37,272 nt of DNA from assembly GCA_002352445.1 (NCBI GenBank), contig DEIL01000143.1, forward strand, positions 6,895-44,166, given 5' to 3'. The DNA comes from Desulfobulbaceae bacterium UBA2775 (lineage in GTDB: Bacteria; Desulfobacterota; Desulfobulbia; Desulfobulbales; Desulfocapsaceae). A program made the position numbers and the translations under genes. The notes below the pieces were generated by a model, which searched no databases, was not told the origin of the DNA, and saw only the letters and a list, made by a program, of their open reading frames with translations. Of this stretch, positions 1 through 6,569 are shown piece after piece. Each line of letters begins with the position of its first letter. The first letter of the stretch is position 1.

Positions 1-453
1 GTTTGTGTTCTTATCGGTATAATGCTGGTGGTCAGCGTACCAACGCTACGAAATTCATTTATTGATGACCGGCTGAAGGCCACTTCCAGAAAAATAATTG
101 GTTTTATTAATGGTGTACGTGAGTTGGCGGTTCGTGAGCAGCAATCATATTTTCTCTACTTTGATATGACAGAAGCTCGTATCTGGTATGAAAAAGATAT
201 GAAAGCTGAGGTGAAAGAAGAAAAGGAAGAGGAGCAGGAATTAGATTTCCCGGCAGAAGTTAGAATATCCGAGATCTGGACAAAGTCAGAAGGAGTATAT
301 TCTGATAACCAGAACCGGATATGGATCAGCCCCAAAGGATATATGGATCAGACCATATTGCATCTGGCTGATGAAACCAGTGTCATTAGTCTGCACTTCT
401 CTCCGTTTCTTGAGAGTGTCACAATTTATGACAAATATACACCTGCCCAATAA
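1..453 (+). CDS. gspH: Type II secretion minor pseudopilin GspH (5' partial)
   Basis: The reading frame is open from the first base of the window, so the gene starts upstream; the first in-frame ATG (22) lies inside the hydrophobic N-terminal helix and is not the start. The visible part begins within that helix (VCVLIGIM) and continues with an amphipathic helix typical of the FimT/GspH family (RKIIGFINGVRELAVREQ), followed by a beta-rich C-terminal domain. The prepilin peptidase site itself is not in the window. GspH is a minor pseudopilin at the tip of the periplasmic T2SS pseudopilus. A Lys/Glu-rich insertion (about residues 62-80) interrupts the globular domain. Assignment rests on the fold pattern and on its place just before gspI and gspJ. 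gspG would be expected immediately upstream. Confidence 0.8.
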   Translation, partial: VCVLIGIMLVVSVPTLRNSFIDDRLKATSRKIIGFINGVRELAVREQQSYFLYFDMTEARIWYEKDMKAEVKEEKEEEQELDFPAEVRISEIWTKSEGVYSDNQNRIWISPKGYMDQTILHLADETSVISLHFSPFLESVTIYDKYTPAQ

Positions 454-700
454 ATGGGATCGTTGCTTCATCTGATCATAAACAAAAATCCTCATAGATC
501 GACGAACACCCATGAAATGAATTTCACAACGATGACACCGCTTCACTGTTGTGAAAGTAGTGTAACCGGGATTAGGAGGAGTGTCGCCAAATATCCTCGC
601 AGGCTGTGGATCGGAGTCTCACGTGCTCCCTTACCTGTTGTGTCAACACTCCTCTGAAGCCCTCTCCATCCCTGGAGCAACATGTCTTCCATATAAACTC
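454..700. other. Unexplained spacer between gspH and gspI
   Basis: These 247 bases separate two genes that are normally adjacent or overlapping. Short open frames exist on both strands, but none has a convincing start, ribosome site or family resemblance. The spacer holds a small hairpin (TTCAC 542-546 with GTGAA 551-555) and a 9-bp inverted repeat (GAGGAGTGT 576-584 with ACACTCCTC 646-654). It could be a structured leader for the downstream genes or an insertion remnant; the sequence alone does not decide. Confidence 0.4.
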
Positions 701-1141
701 ATGAAAGAGAGTTGTGTGAGAATTTTGTCAAAAATAGCTTATCCCTTCACTCGTTTGCGTGACTTTGAAGCATTCACATTACTTGAAGTGATGATAGCCG
801 TAGCGATTATGGCCATTGCTCTTACGACCCTTTTTGGTTCTCAATCGAGAAGTCTCTCCTATGCAACTGAGGCTCATTTCCATATTGTGGCACCAGCCCT
901 TGCCGCTGCAAAACTGGCTGAAATCCAGAGCGGGGTGAGAGAACTGGTCGGTGACAGCGGTGATTTTGGTGATGATTTCCCTGGTTATGTCTGGCAGTTG
1001 GAGGTTGAAGATGCCGGTCTCGAGGAGATTGAAGCTCTTGCGGAACTTGAAGGGGGAATACAGCAAGTTGATCTCAAGGTAGAATGGAGTGAATCACCGT
1101 ATAGCTACTCCTTAAGATATTATGAATACCATATTGAATGA
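701..1141 (+). CDS. gspI: Type II secretion minor pseudopilin GspI
   Basis: GspI initiates the minor pseudopilin tip complex (GspI-J-K) of the T2SS. The protein carries a class III prepilin signal, AFTLLEVMIAVAIMAIALTTLF, with Glu at +5 of the mature chain (residue 29) and a hydrophobic helix after it. The residue before the predicted cleavage point is Ala (24) rather than the usual Gly. The frame stays open upstream to 581, but that extension is not pseudopilin-like, so ATG 701 is preferred; GTG 716 is an alternative and neither has a strong Shine-Dalgarno. This start gives 146 aa, a little longer than usual because of a 24-residue leader. The 3' end overlaps gspJ by 20 bases, suggesting translational coupling. 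Confidence 0.82.
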   Translation: MKESCVRILSKIAYPFTRLRDFEAFTLLEVMIAVAIMAIALTTLFGSQSRSLSYATEAHFHIVAPALAAAKLAEIQSGVRELVGDSGDFGDDFPGYVWQLEVEDAGLEEIEALAELEGGIQQVDLKVEWSESPYSYSLRYYEYHIE

Positions 1142-1784
1142 TGGAAAGGGGTTTACCCTTGTAGAACTGTTGCTGGCAATTTTTATCTTCAGTGTTGTTA
1201 TTTCTACTGTATATGGATCATATCGCGCCACTTTTCACGTGGTCAACAGTACCGAAAAAAAGATGGCAATTGCTGGAAAAGCACATGTTGTACTTGAGCG
1301 GATTGTAGACGACCTCTCCTCACTGGTTCAGGGAAAGGAAGGATTTCTGATCGGCAAACAGCAGGAGAATTCAAATATGCGGGGAGACAACCTCACCTTT
1401 GTCTCTGCGGTACATATCGGGTTCACAAAAGGAGATGATCTTGCTGGATATTCGACAATTCAATATTCTGCTGAGACAGATGAGAATTCTGGGCTTTTGA
1501 ACTTGTATCGCTCGGGTAGCTCTCTTTTTCCGGGGATACAGGAGAGTGACGCTGAAACCGGAAAATACCTGCTCTGCGATGGGTTGAAAGAGGTTCGATT
1601 TTCTTATATCGGTGATGGAGCAGCTGAGAGTGAGGAGTGGCAGAGTGAAGAAAGGGACTCGGAGGATAGAAGCCACAATTTTCCTGTGATGGTAACGGTG
1701 GTTTTGCAGTTTGCCGACTCATCTGAGAGTGAACAGGTCTCAACTTTTATGACATCTGTGGCTTTGCCACGAATAAATGGGTAG
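1122..1784 (+). CDS. gspJ: Type II secretion minor pseudopilin GspJ
   Basis: GspJ is a minor pseudopilin that joins GspI and GspK at the pseudopilus tip. The N-terminus has a textbook prepilin site: Gly10 then FTLVELLLAIFIF, with Glu at mature position +5 (residue 15). A hydrophobic helix (11-33) and a beta-rich periplasmic domain follow; 220 aa is normal for the family. The start lies inside the end of gspI, and the stop is followed six bases later by gspK, so the three tip proteins are probably made together. Residues around 162-180 are rich in Ser/Glu. No abnormality is seen in the processing site, unlike gspI. Confidence 0.9.
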   Translation: MNTILNDGKGFTLVELLLAIFIFSVVISTVYGSYRATFHVVNSTEKKMAIAGKAHVVLERIVDDLSSLVQGKEGFLIGKQQENSNMRGDNLTFVSAVHIGFTKGDDLAGYSTIQYSAETDENSGLLNLYRSGSSLFPGIQESDAETGKYLLCDGLKEVRFSYIGDGAAESEEWQSEERDSEDRSHNFPVMVTVVLQFADSSESEQVSTFMTSVALPRING

Positions 1785-1790
1785 GATAGT

Positions 1791-2846
1791 GTGGATAAGT
1801 TGTCTGGTGAAGTAAAAACTATTCTGTCGGATCAACAGGGAATGGCGCTGCTTATTACGGTTATGACTGTAAGTCTACTTATAGCTGTAACAGTAATGTT
1901 TCACAGGAAGAGTTGGCACAGCTACCTTGTCGCGAATAATTATAAGATTGATACCCGGCTGAAGGCCATGGGGGAGTCAGGAATTAATATTGGCCTTGCT
2001 TTTCTTCAGCAGGATTTAAACAAGAACAGCCATGATTCACTCTTTGACGATTGGGCTGCTCTTAGGAAAGAAGATCTTGGAGCTTTTTTCGGTACCGGGC
2101 ATCTGGAGTTGGAGATAGTTGATCTGTCGGGCAGATTGCAGATTAACAGTCTGGTGCAGACAACATCTCAAGGACAGGGGAATGAAGGGAATGAAGGGAA
2201 TCAGGGAGATAATAATACCGAAAACGAGATCCGGGATATACTGGTTCGATTACTGCTCTCCCCCATGTTTGTCACTGAAGAAGAATCTGAAGCTTTCCAG
2301 ATTGTAGATGCTTTGGTAGACTGGATAGATGAAGATGAGCGAGAATCTGATGATGGTGCTGAATCGAGTTATTACCAGGCACTGGAAAACCCTTATGGGT
2401 GCAGAAATGGTCCGGTGTTATACATTGAAGAATTATTGCTTGTAAGAGGAATTACCCCGTTGCTGCTTTTTGGAGAAGGAGAAAAAAAAGGGCTCGTGGA
2501 TTATATTACCGTCCATGGTGATGATGGGAAAATAAACATTAATACGGCGGATAGTCTGCTGATAAAGAGCCTGGATCCATTGATAGGTGATGAACTTGTT
2601 GAAAGACTGATCTCTTTCAGAAAAGATGAAGAAAACAGAGAACAACTGGAAAGCCCTGTATGGTACTCCAGTATCGGTTCCTGGCCAGGAGATATTGTTT
2701 TGAATGAAAATCTGCTCACTACCCAAAGCAGATATTTTCTCATTCAATCAACAGCAGTATCTGATTTGCACTTCCGCCGAGTGACAGCCGTTGTCAATCG
2801 TGTCGATAAGAAAACAGTAAAGGTGCTCAGCAAAAAGGTGAAGTAG
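1791..2846 (+). CDS. gspK: Type II secretion minor pseudopilin GspK (GTG start)
   Basis: GspK is the large minor pseudopilin that caps the pseudopilus. A GTG start at 1791 with AGGA just upstream gives 351 aa, the usual GspK size. The prepilin site is Gly17 followed by MALLITVMTVSLLIAV. It lacks the Glu at +5, which is characteristic of GspK and not of the other pseudopilins. The large alpha-helical domain carries Asp/Glu-rich sites (about 160-200) of the kind that bind calcium, and a helix-hairpin-helix-like segment near 247-280 (INTADSLLIKSLDPLIGDE). A low-complexity Gly/Asn/Glu run at 2171-2218, made of short near-tandem GNEG units, sits between the helix and the globular domain. Its stop lies three bases before gspL. 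Confidence 0.9.
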   Translation: MDKLSGEVKTILSDQQGMALLITVMTVSLLIAVTVMFHRKSWHSYLVANNYKIDTRLKAMGESGINIGLAFLQQDLNKNSHDSLFDDWAALRKEDLGAFFGTGHLELEIVDLSGRLQINSLVQTTSQGQGNEGNEGNQGDNNTENEIRDILVRLLLSPMFVTEEESEAFQIVDALVDWIDEDERESDDGAESSYYQALENPYGCRNGPVLYIEELLLVRGITPLLLFGEGEKKGLVDYITVHGDDGKININTADSLLIKSLDPLIGDELVERLISFRKDEENREQLESPVWYSSIGSWPGDIVLNENLLTTQSRYFLIQSTAVSDLHFRRVTAVVNRVDKKTVKVLSKKVK

Positions 2847-2849
2847 AGG

Positions 2850-4280
2850 ATGGCTGATACCATTTTTTGTCTTGATATTGCAGATGATGCTGTAACCGGT
2901 GTCCTGGTGGACAGGAGTTCAAAGGCTGCTGTTGTCAAAGGGTGTGGTTACGCTGAACTGAGGGGGATGCCCCTGGATGATGGTGTCGTTCAGGTTTGTC
3001 AACAGGCGGGATTTACCGGGGGGGCATGTCGACTCTCTTTAGGGATTGAGGTTTTTTCCATCAGGAACCTGTCTCTGCCATTTTCCGATCAGAAAAAAAT
3101 CTCTCAGATCCTCCCCTTTGAACTTGAGAATATCTCGGCTACAGAAATTGGTACATCTTTTGTCGACTTTCTCATCTCCGGAACAGACCCGGAGGGAACC
3201 CGGATCGTTTCAGCATCGATAGACAAAGAGTCTTTGATTACCCTCCTTTCAACTCTTGAAAATATGGGTATTGACCCCGATACTGTTGAGATAAGAGGTG
3301 TCAGGATTGCGGTTCGCATTGCAGATGCCCTGGCAGAAGATTGTGTGTTTCTGGATATCTGCGCCGCTCGTACCGGGCTTATAGTAGTATCGAATGGGCG
3401 GGTTGCACTTATTCGTTCGCTTCCGTTTGATCCAACAACCGGGGGTGGCAGGAGGCAGTTCTGGGAACTGGGAGTTCTTGTCAGACGGACACTGTTTGCC
3501 TCTCAGATTATCGATCTGGTCAGGAAGAATTTCACACTCTGTCTCATTGGGGATGAATCCGGGTCGCAGGAAGTTGCCACCCAACTGGCTTCGCAGTTGG
3601 GAGTAAAGGTAAAAAGTTACCGGTTAGATGAGCAGCCGCTTATAAAAATTGATTCGGGTGTAAATCAAGTGTACCGGCCTCTGCAAATGGATTCTGTTTT
3701 TGCACTGGCGCTAAAATCCAAAGCGAAAAGCAGTATATTTAATTTTCGCAAGGATGAGTTTAAAAAGAAGAAATCAATGCCTGAACTTCGCGCAATTTTG
3801 CTAAAAGTCGGTGTTCCAGTTGCTCTGTCTTTAGTCGCTTTGATAACGTATATTGGTTATGATTACAAAATGCTGCGGGATAAACAGCAATCATTGCAAC
3901 AGCAGGTTGTTCAGGTCTTCAGTGAGACTTTGCCGGAAGTGAAGCGGATAGTCAATCCTGAGCAGCAGCTGCAGGTGCGAATCAATGAAATTAGAAAAAC
4001 GTATAGCGGAGGAGAAGGAGGAACAGGATATAGTGTCCTTTCTCTATTGACGGAAATATCAGCCCGGATCCCCATGTCATATCCTGTAGTCGCCAAACGA
4101 CTGGTCGCCGATTCCGATACTGTTCGGCTCAAAGCGATTACCCGGGATTTTAATACTGTGGACAATGTGCAAAAAGAACTTGAGAAGTCACCTTATTTTA
4201 AAACGGTGACAATCAGCTCTGCCAATCAGTCTCCTGAGGGGGATGAAGTGCGTTTTGAACTGAAGCTGGAGCTGAAATAG
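2850..4280 (+). CDS. gspL: Type II secretion inner-membrane protein GspL
   Basis: GspL links the cytoplasmic ATPase GspE to the inner-membrane platform. Residues 1 to about 270 form a cytoplasmic actin/PilM-like domain beginning FCLDIADDAVTGVLVD. A single membrane helix lies at about 315-335 (ILLKVGVPVALSLVALITYIG). A coiled coil and a ferredoxin-like periplasmic domain follow, with its strands near 415-476. The architecture also resembles a PilM-PilN fusion, which is the normal relation between these families. It is 476 aa, slightly longer than the E. coli protein. The start is three bases after gspK, and a purine-rich GTAGAGG overlaps the gspK stop as the ribosome site. gspM follows after eight bases. 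Confidence 0.88.
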   Translation: MADTIFCLDIADDAVTGVLVDRSSKAAVVKGCGYAELRGMPLDDGVVQVCQQAGFTGGACRLSLGIEVFSIRNLSLPFSDQKKISQILPFELENISATEIGTSFVDFLISGTDPEGTRIVSASIDKESLITLLSTLENMGIDPDTVEIRGVRIAVRIADALAEDCVFLDICAARTGLIVVSNGRVALIRSLPFDPTTGGGRRQFWELGVLVRRTLFASQIIDLVRKNFTLCLIGDESGSQEVATQLASQLGVKVKSYRLDEQPLIKIDSGVNQVYRPLQMDSVFALALKSKAKSSIFNFRKDEFKKKKSMPELRAILLKVGVPVALSLVALITYIGYDYKMLRDKQQSLQQQVVQVFSETLPEVKRIVNPEQQLQVRINEIRKTYSGGEGGTGYSVLSLLTEISARIPMSYPVVAKRLVADSDTVRLKAITRDFNTVDNVQKELEKSPYFKTVTISSANQSPEGDEVRFELKLELK

Positions 4281-4288
4281 GGGTTAGT

Positions 4289-4870
4289 ATGGGTGAGTTT
4301 GAAAAACAGGGCCTGATAAATAAAATCCAACAGAAATCGGGGATTGATAGTTTGGATGGCCGTGAGAAGAGGGTGTTGCTTGGGGGAATTATCTTCGTAC
4401 TCTGTTTTTTTGTTTTCCAACTCGTAATTTCACCTCTTTTGGATGTTCGAACAAATCTTGAAGCTTCCATTGAGAAAAAAAGTAGAGAACTGGAGAAAAT
4501 AAAGCAGCTTAAGGGAGAGTATCAGCGGCTTAAGGTACAGGAAGGCGGGATCCAGGCAATGATAGCAGACCGTTCTCCCGGATTTACTCTCTTTACCTTT
4601 CTTGATAAACAGGTAACAGAGGCCCAGGTGAAGAAACAGATTAAATATATGAAACCGTCCACCGAGGAAGGCGACGATAATCTTAACGAATCAATGGTAG
4701 AAATGAAGTTGCAGCGTATCACCCTTAAAGCTCTTATTTCATTTATAATGCTTGTAGAATCAGAAGAGAAAGTTGTGTCGATCAGGAGAATTTCAGTACA
4801 GGAGAGCGGAAATGAACAGGGTTATCTTGATGTGATTTTACAAATTATAACTTTTGAGCTGAAGGTGTAA
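4289..4870 (+). CDS. gspM: Type II secretion inner-membrane protein GspM
   Basis: GspM is the partner of GspL in the inner-membrane assembly platform. It has a short cytoplasmic N-terminus ending in the family-typical Asp-Gly-Arg-Glu-Lys-Arg segment (residues 23-28) and one membrane helix at about 30-50 (VLLGGIIFVLCFFVFQLVI). A periplasmic coiled coil (55-90) and a small ferredoxin-like domain follow, the last ending in alternating beta strands (VDVILQIITFELKV-like pattern). At 193 aa the length fits GspM. The gene sits between gspL and gspN with gaps of eight and two bases, so position and topology support the call although sequence conservation in this family is low. Confidence 0.82.
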   Translation: MGEFEKQGLINKIQQKSGIDSLDGREKRVLLGGIIFVLCFFVFQLVISPLLDVRTNLEASIEKKSRELEKIKQLKGEYQRLKVQEGGIQAMIADRSPGFTLFTFLDKQVTEAQVKKQIKYMKPSTEEGDDNLNESMVEMKLQRITLKALISFIMLVESEEKVVSIRRISVQESGNEQGYLDVILQIITFELKV

Positions 4871-4872
4871 GG

Positions 4873-5757
4873 ATGGCAGGCTCAATATTTTCATTTCGTT
4901 TTTTCTCGTATCTGGTCTATGCTGTAATTCTGACAGCTATACTTCTCTACGTGCGTTTCCCCACAGAAAAATTTAGAATATACTGTGAGCAGCGTCTTGA
5001 GCAGGTACTGGGAAAGGGAAAATGCACTATTGCAAAAATCAGATATCATTTTCCTGCATCAGTTGAATTGAGAAAGGTGGAGATAGGTCAGGCTGCAGAT
5101 GCTAAAAGTAACAAAATTGTTTTCGATTGGTTGAGGCTGTCCCCTGGATCAAAGGGTTTCCTAACCTCCTGGACGGTGAGCGGAGAACTGTATGGAGGGT
5201 CGCTCGAGGCACTGCTTGAGGTGCAGGTGAAGGAAAAAGCCTTTCACCTTAAATCTATCAAGATCGAAAATGTTGATATTGCTGCAATAGCGGCACATAT
5301 GCCTTCTTTTCAAAGAGAAATTGTTGGTGAATTGACAGTGTCAGGTGACTATAAAGCAAAATTTGGTCAGCCGATGAGTGGGTTTGGTGATGGTAATCTG
5401 CATCTTAACGGGGGGAATGTTCAACTTGCCCGACAGGTTCTCACACTTGACGCGATGGATTTTGAGGAATTAAATATCGCCTGGAAATATGGGGACAGCA
5501 TTTTCACTATTACAGAAGGGAAAATGGCCGGGCAGCAACTGAATGCGGATTTTACGGGAACATTGCAAGCTCCTTTTTTGCCACCTGAGGGTGGCCTGAA
5601 TGTCAGTGGCTTTCTTGTTGCAAAGAAACAATTTTTGAAGGATAAACCACAGATTGAGAGGCTTATGCAGCGCTTGATGAAGCAGTATAAAAAATCGGCT
5701 GTACCTTTCAGAATGGGTGGAACATTGAGTAAACCAACATTCAGATTAAGCTCCTAA
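4873..5757 (+). CDS. gspN: Type II secretion protein GspN (AsmA-like type)
   Basis: This 294-aa protein has one N-terminal membrane helix (about 8-27) and then a long beta-rich periplasmic region. It resembles the GspN family found in Desulfobacterota and Leptospira operons, which is distantly AsmA-like. Suggestive features are the early segment IRYHFPASVELRKVEIG and repeated short strands such as VSGDYKAKFGQPMSGFGDGNL. Its exact role in secretion is unknown; in some bacteria gspN is dispensable. It begins two bases after gspM, which suggests coupling. The 128-base gap after it is the second-largest break inside the T2SS operon and carries a possible promoter. The call depends partly on context. 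Confidence 0.72.
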   Translation: MAGSIFSFRFFSYLVYAVILTAILLYVRFPTEKFRIYCEQRLEQVLGKGKCTIAKIRYHFPASVELRKVEIGQAADAKSNKIVFDWLRLSPGSKGFLTSWTVSGELYGGSLEALLEVQVKEKAFHLKSIKIENVDIAAIAAHMPSFQREIVGELTVSGDYKAKFGQPMSGFGDGNLHLNGGNVQLARQVLTLDAMDFEELNIAWKYGDSIFTITEGKMAGQQLNADFTGTLQAPFLPPEGGLNVSGFLVAKKQFLKDKPQIERLMQRLMKQYKKSAVPFRMGGTLSKPTFRLSS

Positions 5758-5798
5758 CCCGAACAGATATGAATTTTTTGAATTTTTGGATAAATGCC

Positions 5799-5830
5799 TT
5801 GACGAAATGCTTTTCTGCTGTTTTTTAAAT
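5799..5830 (+). promoter_or_regulatory. Possible internal sigma70 promoter before gspC
   Basis: TTGACG at 5799-5804 is close to the -35 consensus. An A/T-rich stretch at 5822-5830 (TTTTTAAAT) lies 17-20 bases downstream and could serve as -10, though it is not a clean match. It sits in the 128-base gap between gspN and gspC and could give gspC-D-E extra transcription. Tentative. Confidence 0.35.
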
Positions 5831-5845
5831 ACCCGTTTATCGGGT
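5831..5845 (+). repeat. Short hairpin resembling the dispersed repeat family
   Basis: ACCCG-TTTAT-CGGGT forms a perfect 5-bp stem with a 5-base loop. Loop and stem resemble the hairpin at 15829-15839 (CCG-TTTAT-CGG). The flanks are not clearly shared with the other copies, so it may be an independent hairpin or a decayed copy. Confidence 0.35.
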
Positions 5846-5885
5846 GTAAAAGGACAGAAAATAATTTCTAAGGTGTAAAGCAATT

Positions 5886-6533
5886 ATGGCTCATCGTATT
5901 TCCGGCATTGTGCCACTGCTCTTTATTACGTTGCTTTGTGTGGGTCTCGTTGAGGGCGGATATCAGGCTTTAGAGTATTTTTTAACGAAAAAACCGCCCG
6001 GCCGGGAGAGTGTTTTGCAGCAATCCGCCGTCAAAACAGTTAGGAAACCGGAGGTAATTGAACAACAGCACGATTTCAGGGTGATTTTTAAAAGAAATCT
6101 TTTTGGCTCTGCACCAACCGCTGATGAGGTTGAGGTGGTGGCGAATGAAATATCAGCGGATTTGCAAATCACCAGCCTGGAGATAGTTCTTAAAGGGACT
6201 ATCGATGGTGAAAAAGGGAATAAAAGAGCGATTATATTGGATAAAAATAAAAAAACACAGGATTTGTACCAGAAAGGCGATAGTATCCAGGGTGCTTTTG
6301 TCAAAGAAATACTGCGTGGTAAGGTTATCCTTACGTACAATGGCCAGGATGAGGTCGTTGAAATGAGTGAGACGGCAGGTACAGCCGAGCCTCCCGGGCC
6401 TGTTGCTGTGGCTCCCGGAGCAGTGAGGAAAAATGTAATCCCCGGGAACCGTCCGGCAGTACAGAAAAGGCCGGCTAGAAGAGTTGTGAAACCACGGGTA
6501 ATAAGACCTCCAAAACAGGCAGAAGAAACTTGA
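5886..6533 (+). CDS. gspC: Type II secretion protein GspC, without PDZ domain
   Basis: GspC spans the inner membrane and contacts the secretin GspD across the periplasm. It has one membrane helix (about 9-27). A homology-region domain follows, starting at the conserved R-N-L-F-G (about residues 70-74) and continuing with LEIVLKGTIDG, AIILDKNK and GDSIQGAFVKEILRGKVIL. After the HR domain the protein ends in a Pro/Arg/Lys-rich tail (about 163-215) rather than a PDZ or coiled-coil domain; such short GspC forms are known. AAGGTG at 5870-5875 is a suitable ribosome site for ATG 5886. gspD starts 36 bases downstream. Confidence 0.85.
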   Translation: MAHRISGIVPLLFITLLCVGLVEGGYQALEYFLTKKPPGRESVLQQSAVKTVRKPEVIEQQHDFRVIFKRNLFGSAPTADEVEVVANEISADLQITSLEIVLKGTIDGEKGNKRAIILDKNKKTQDLYQKGDSIQGAFVKEILRGKVILTYNGQDEVVEMSETAGTAEPPGPVAVAPGAVRKNVIPGNRPAVQKRPARRVVKPRVIRPPKQAEET

Positions 6534-6569
6534 AATGATAAATAATCGATTGAGTATAGGTAACGGTAA

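Noticed and set aside
286..546. Open frame on the - strand across the end of gspH and the spacer (86 aa), with a Cys-x2-Cys near its start
   Set aside because: No ribosome site or family match was recognised and most of it is antisense to gspH. It is probably a shadow.
454..657. Open frame of 67 aa right after gspH
   Set aside because: Composition is not protein-like and no domain is recognisable. Its start simply follows the gspH stop.
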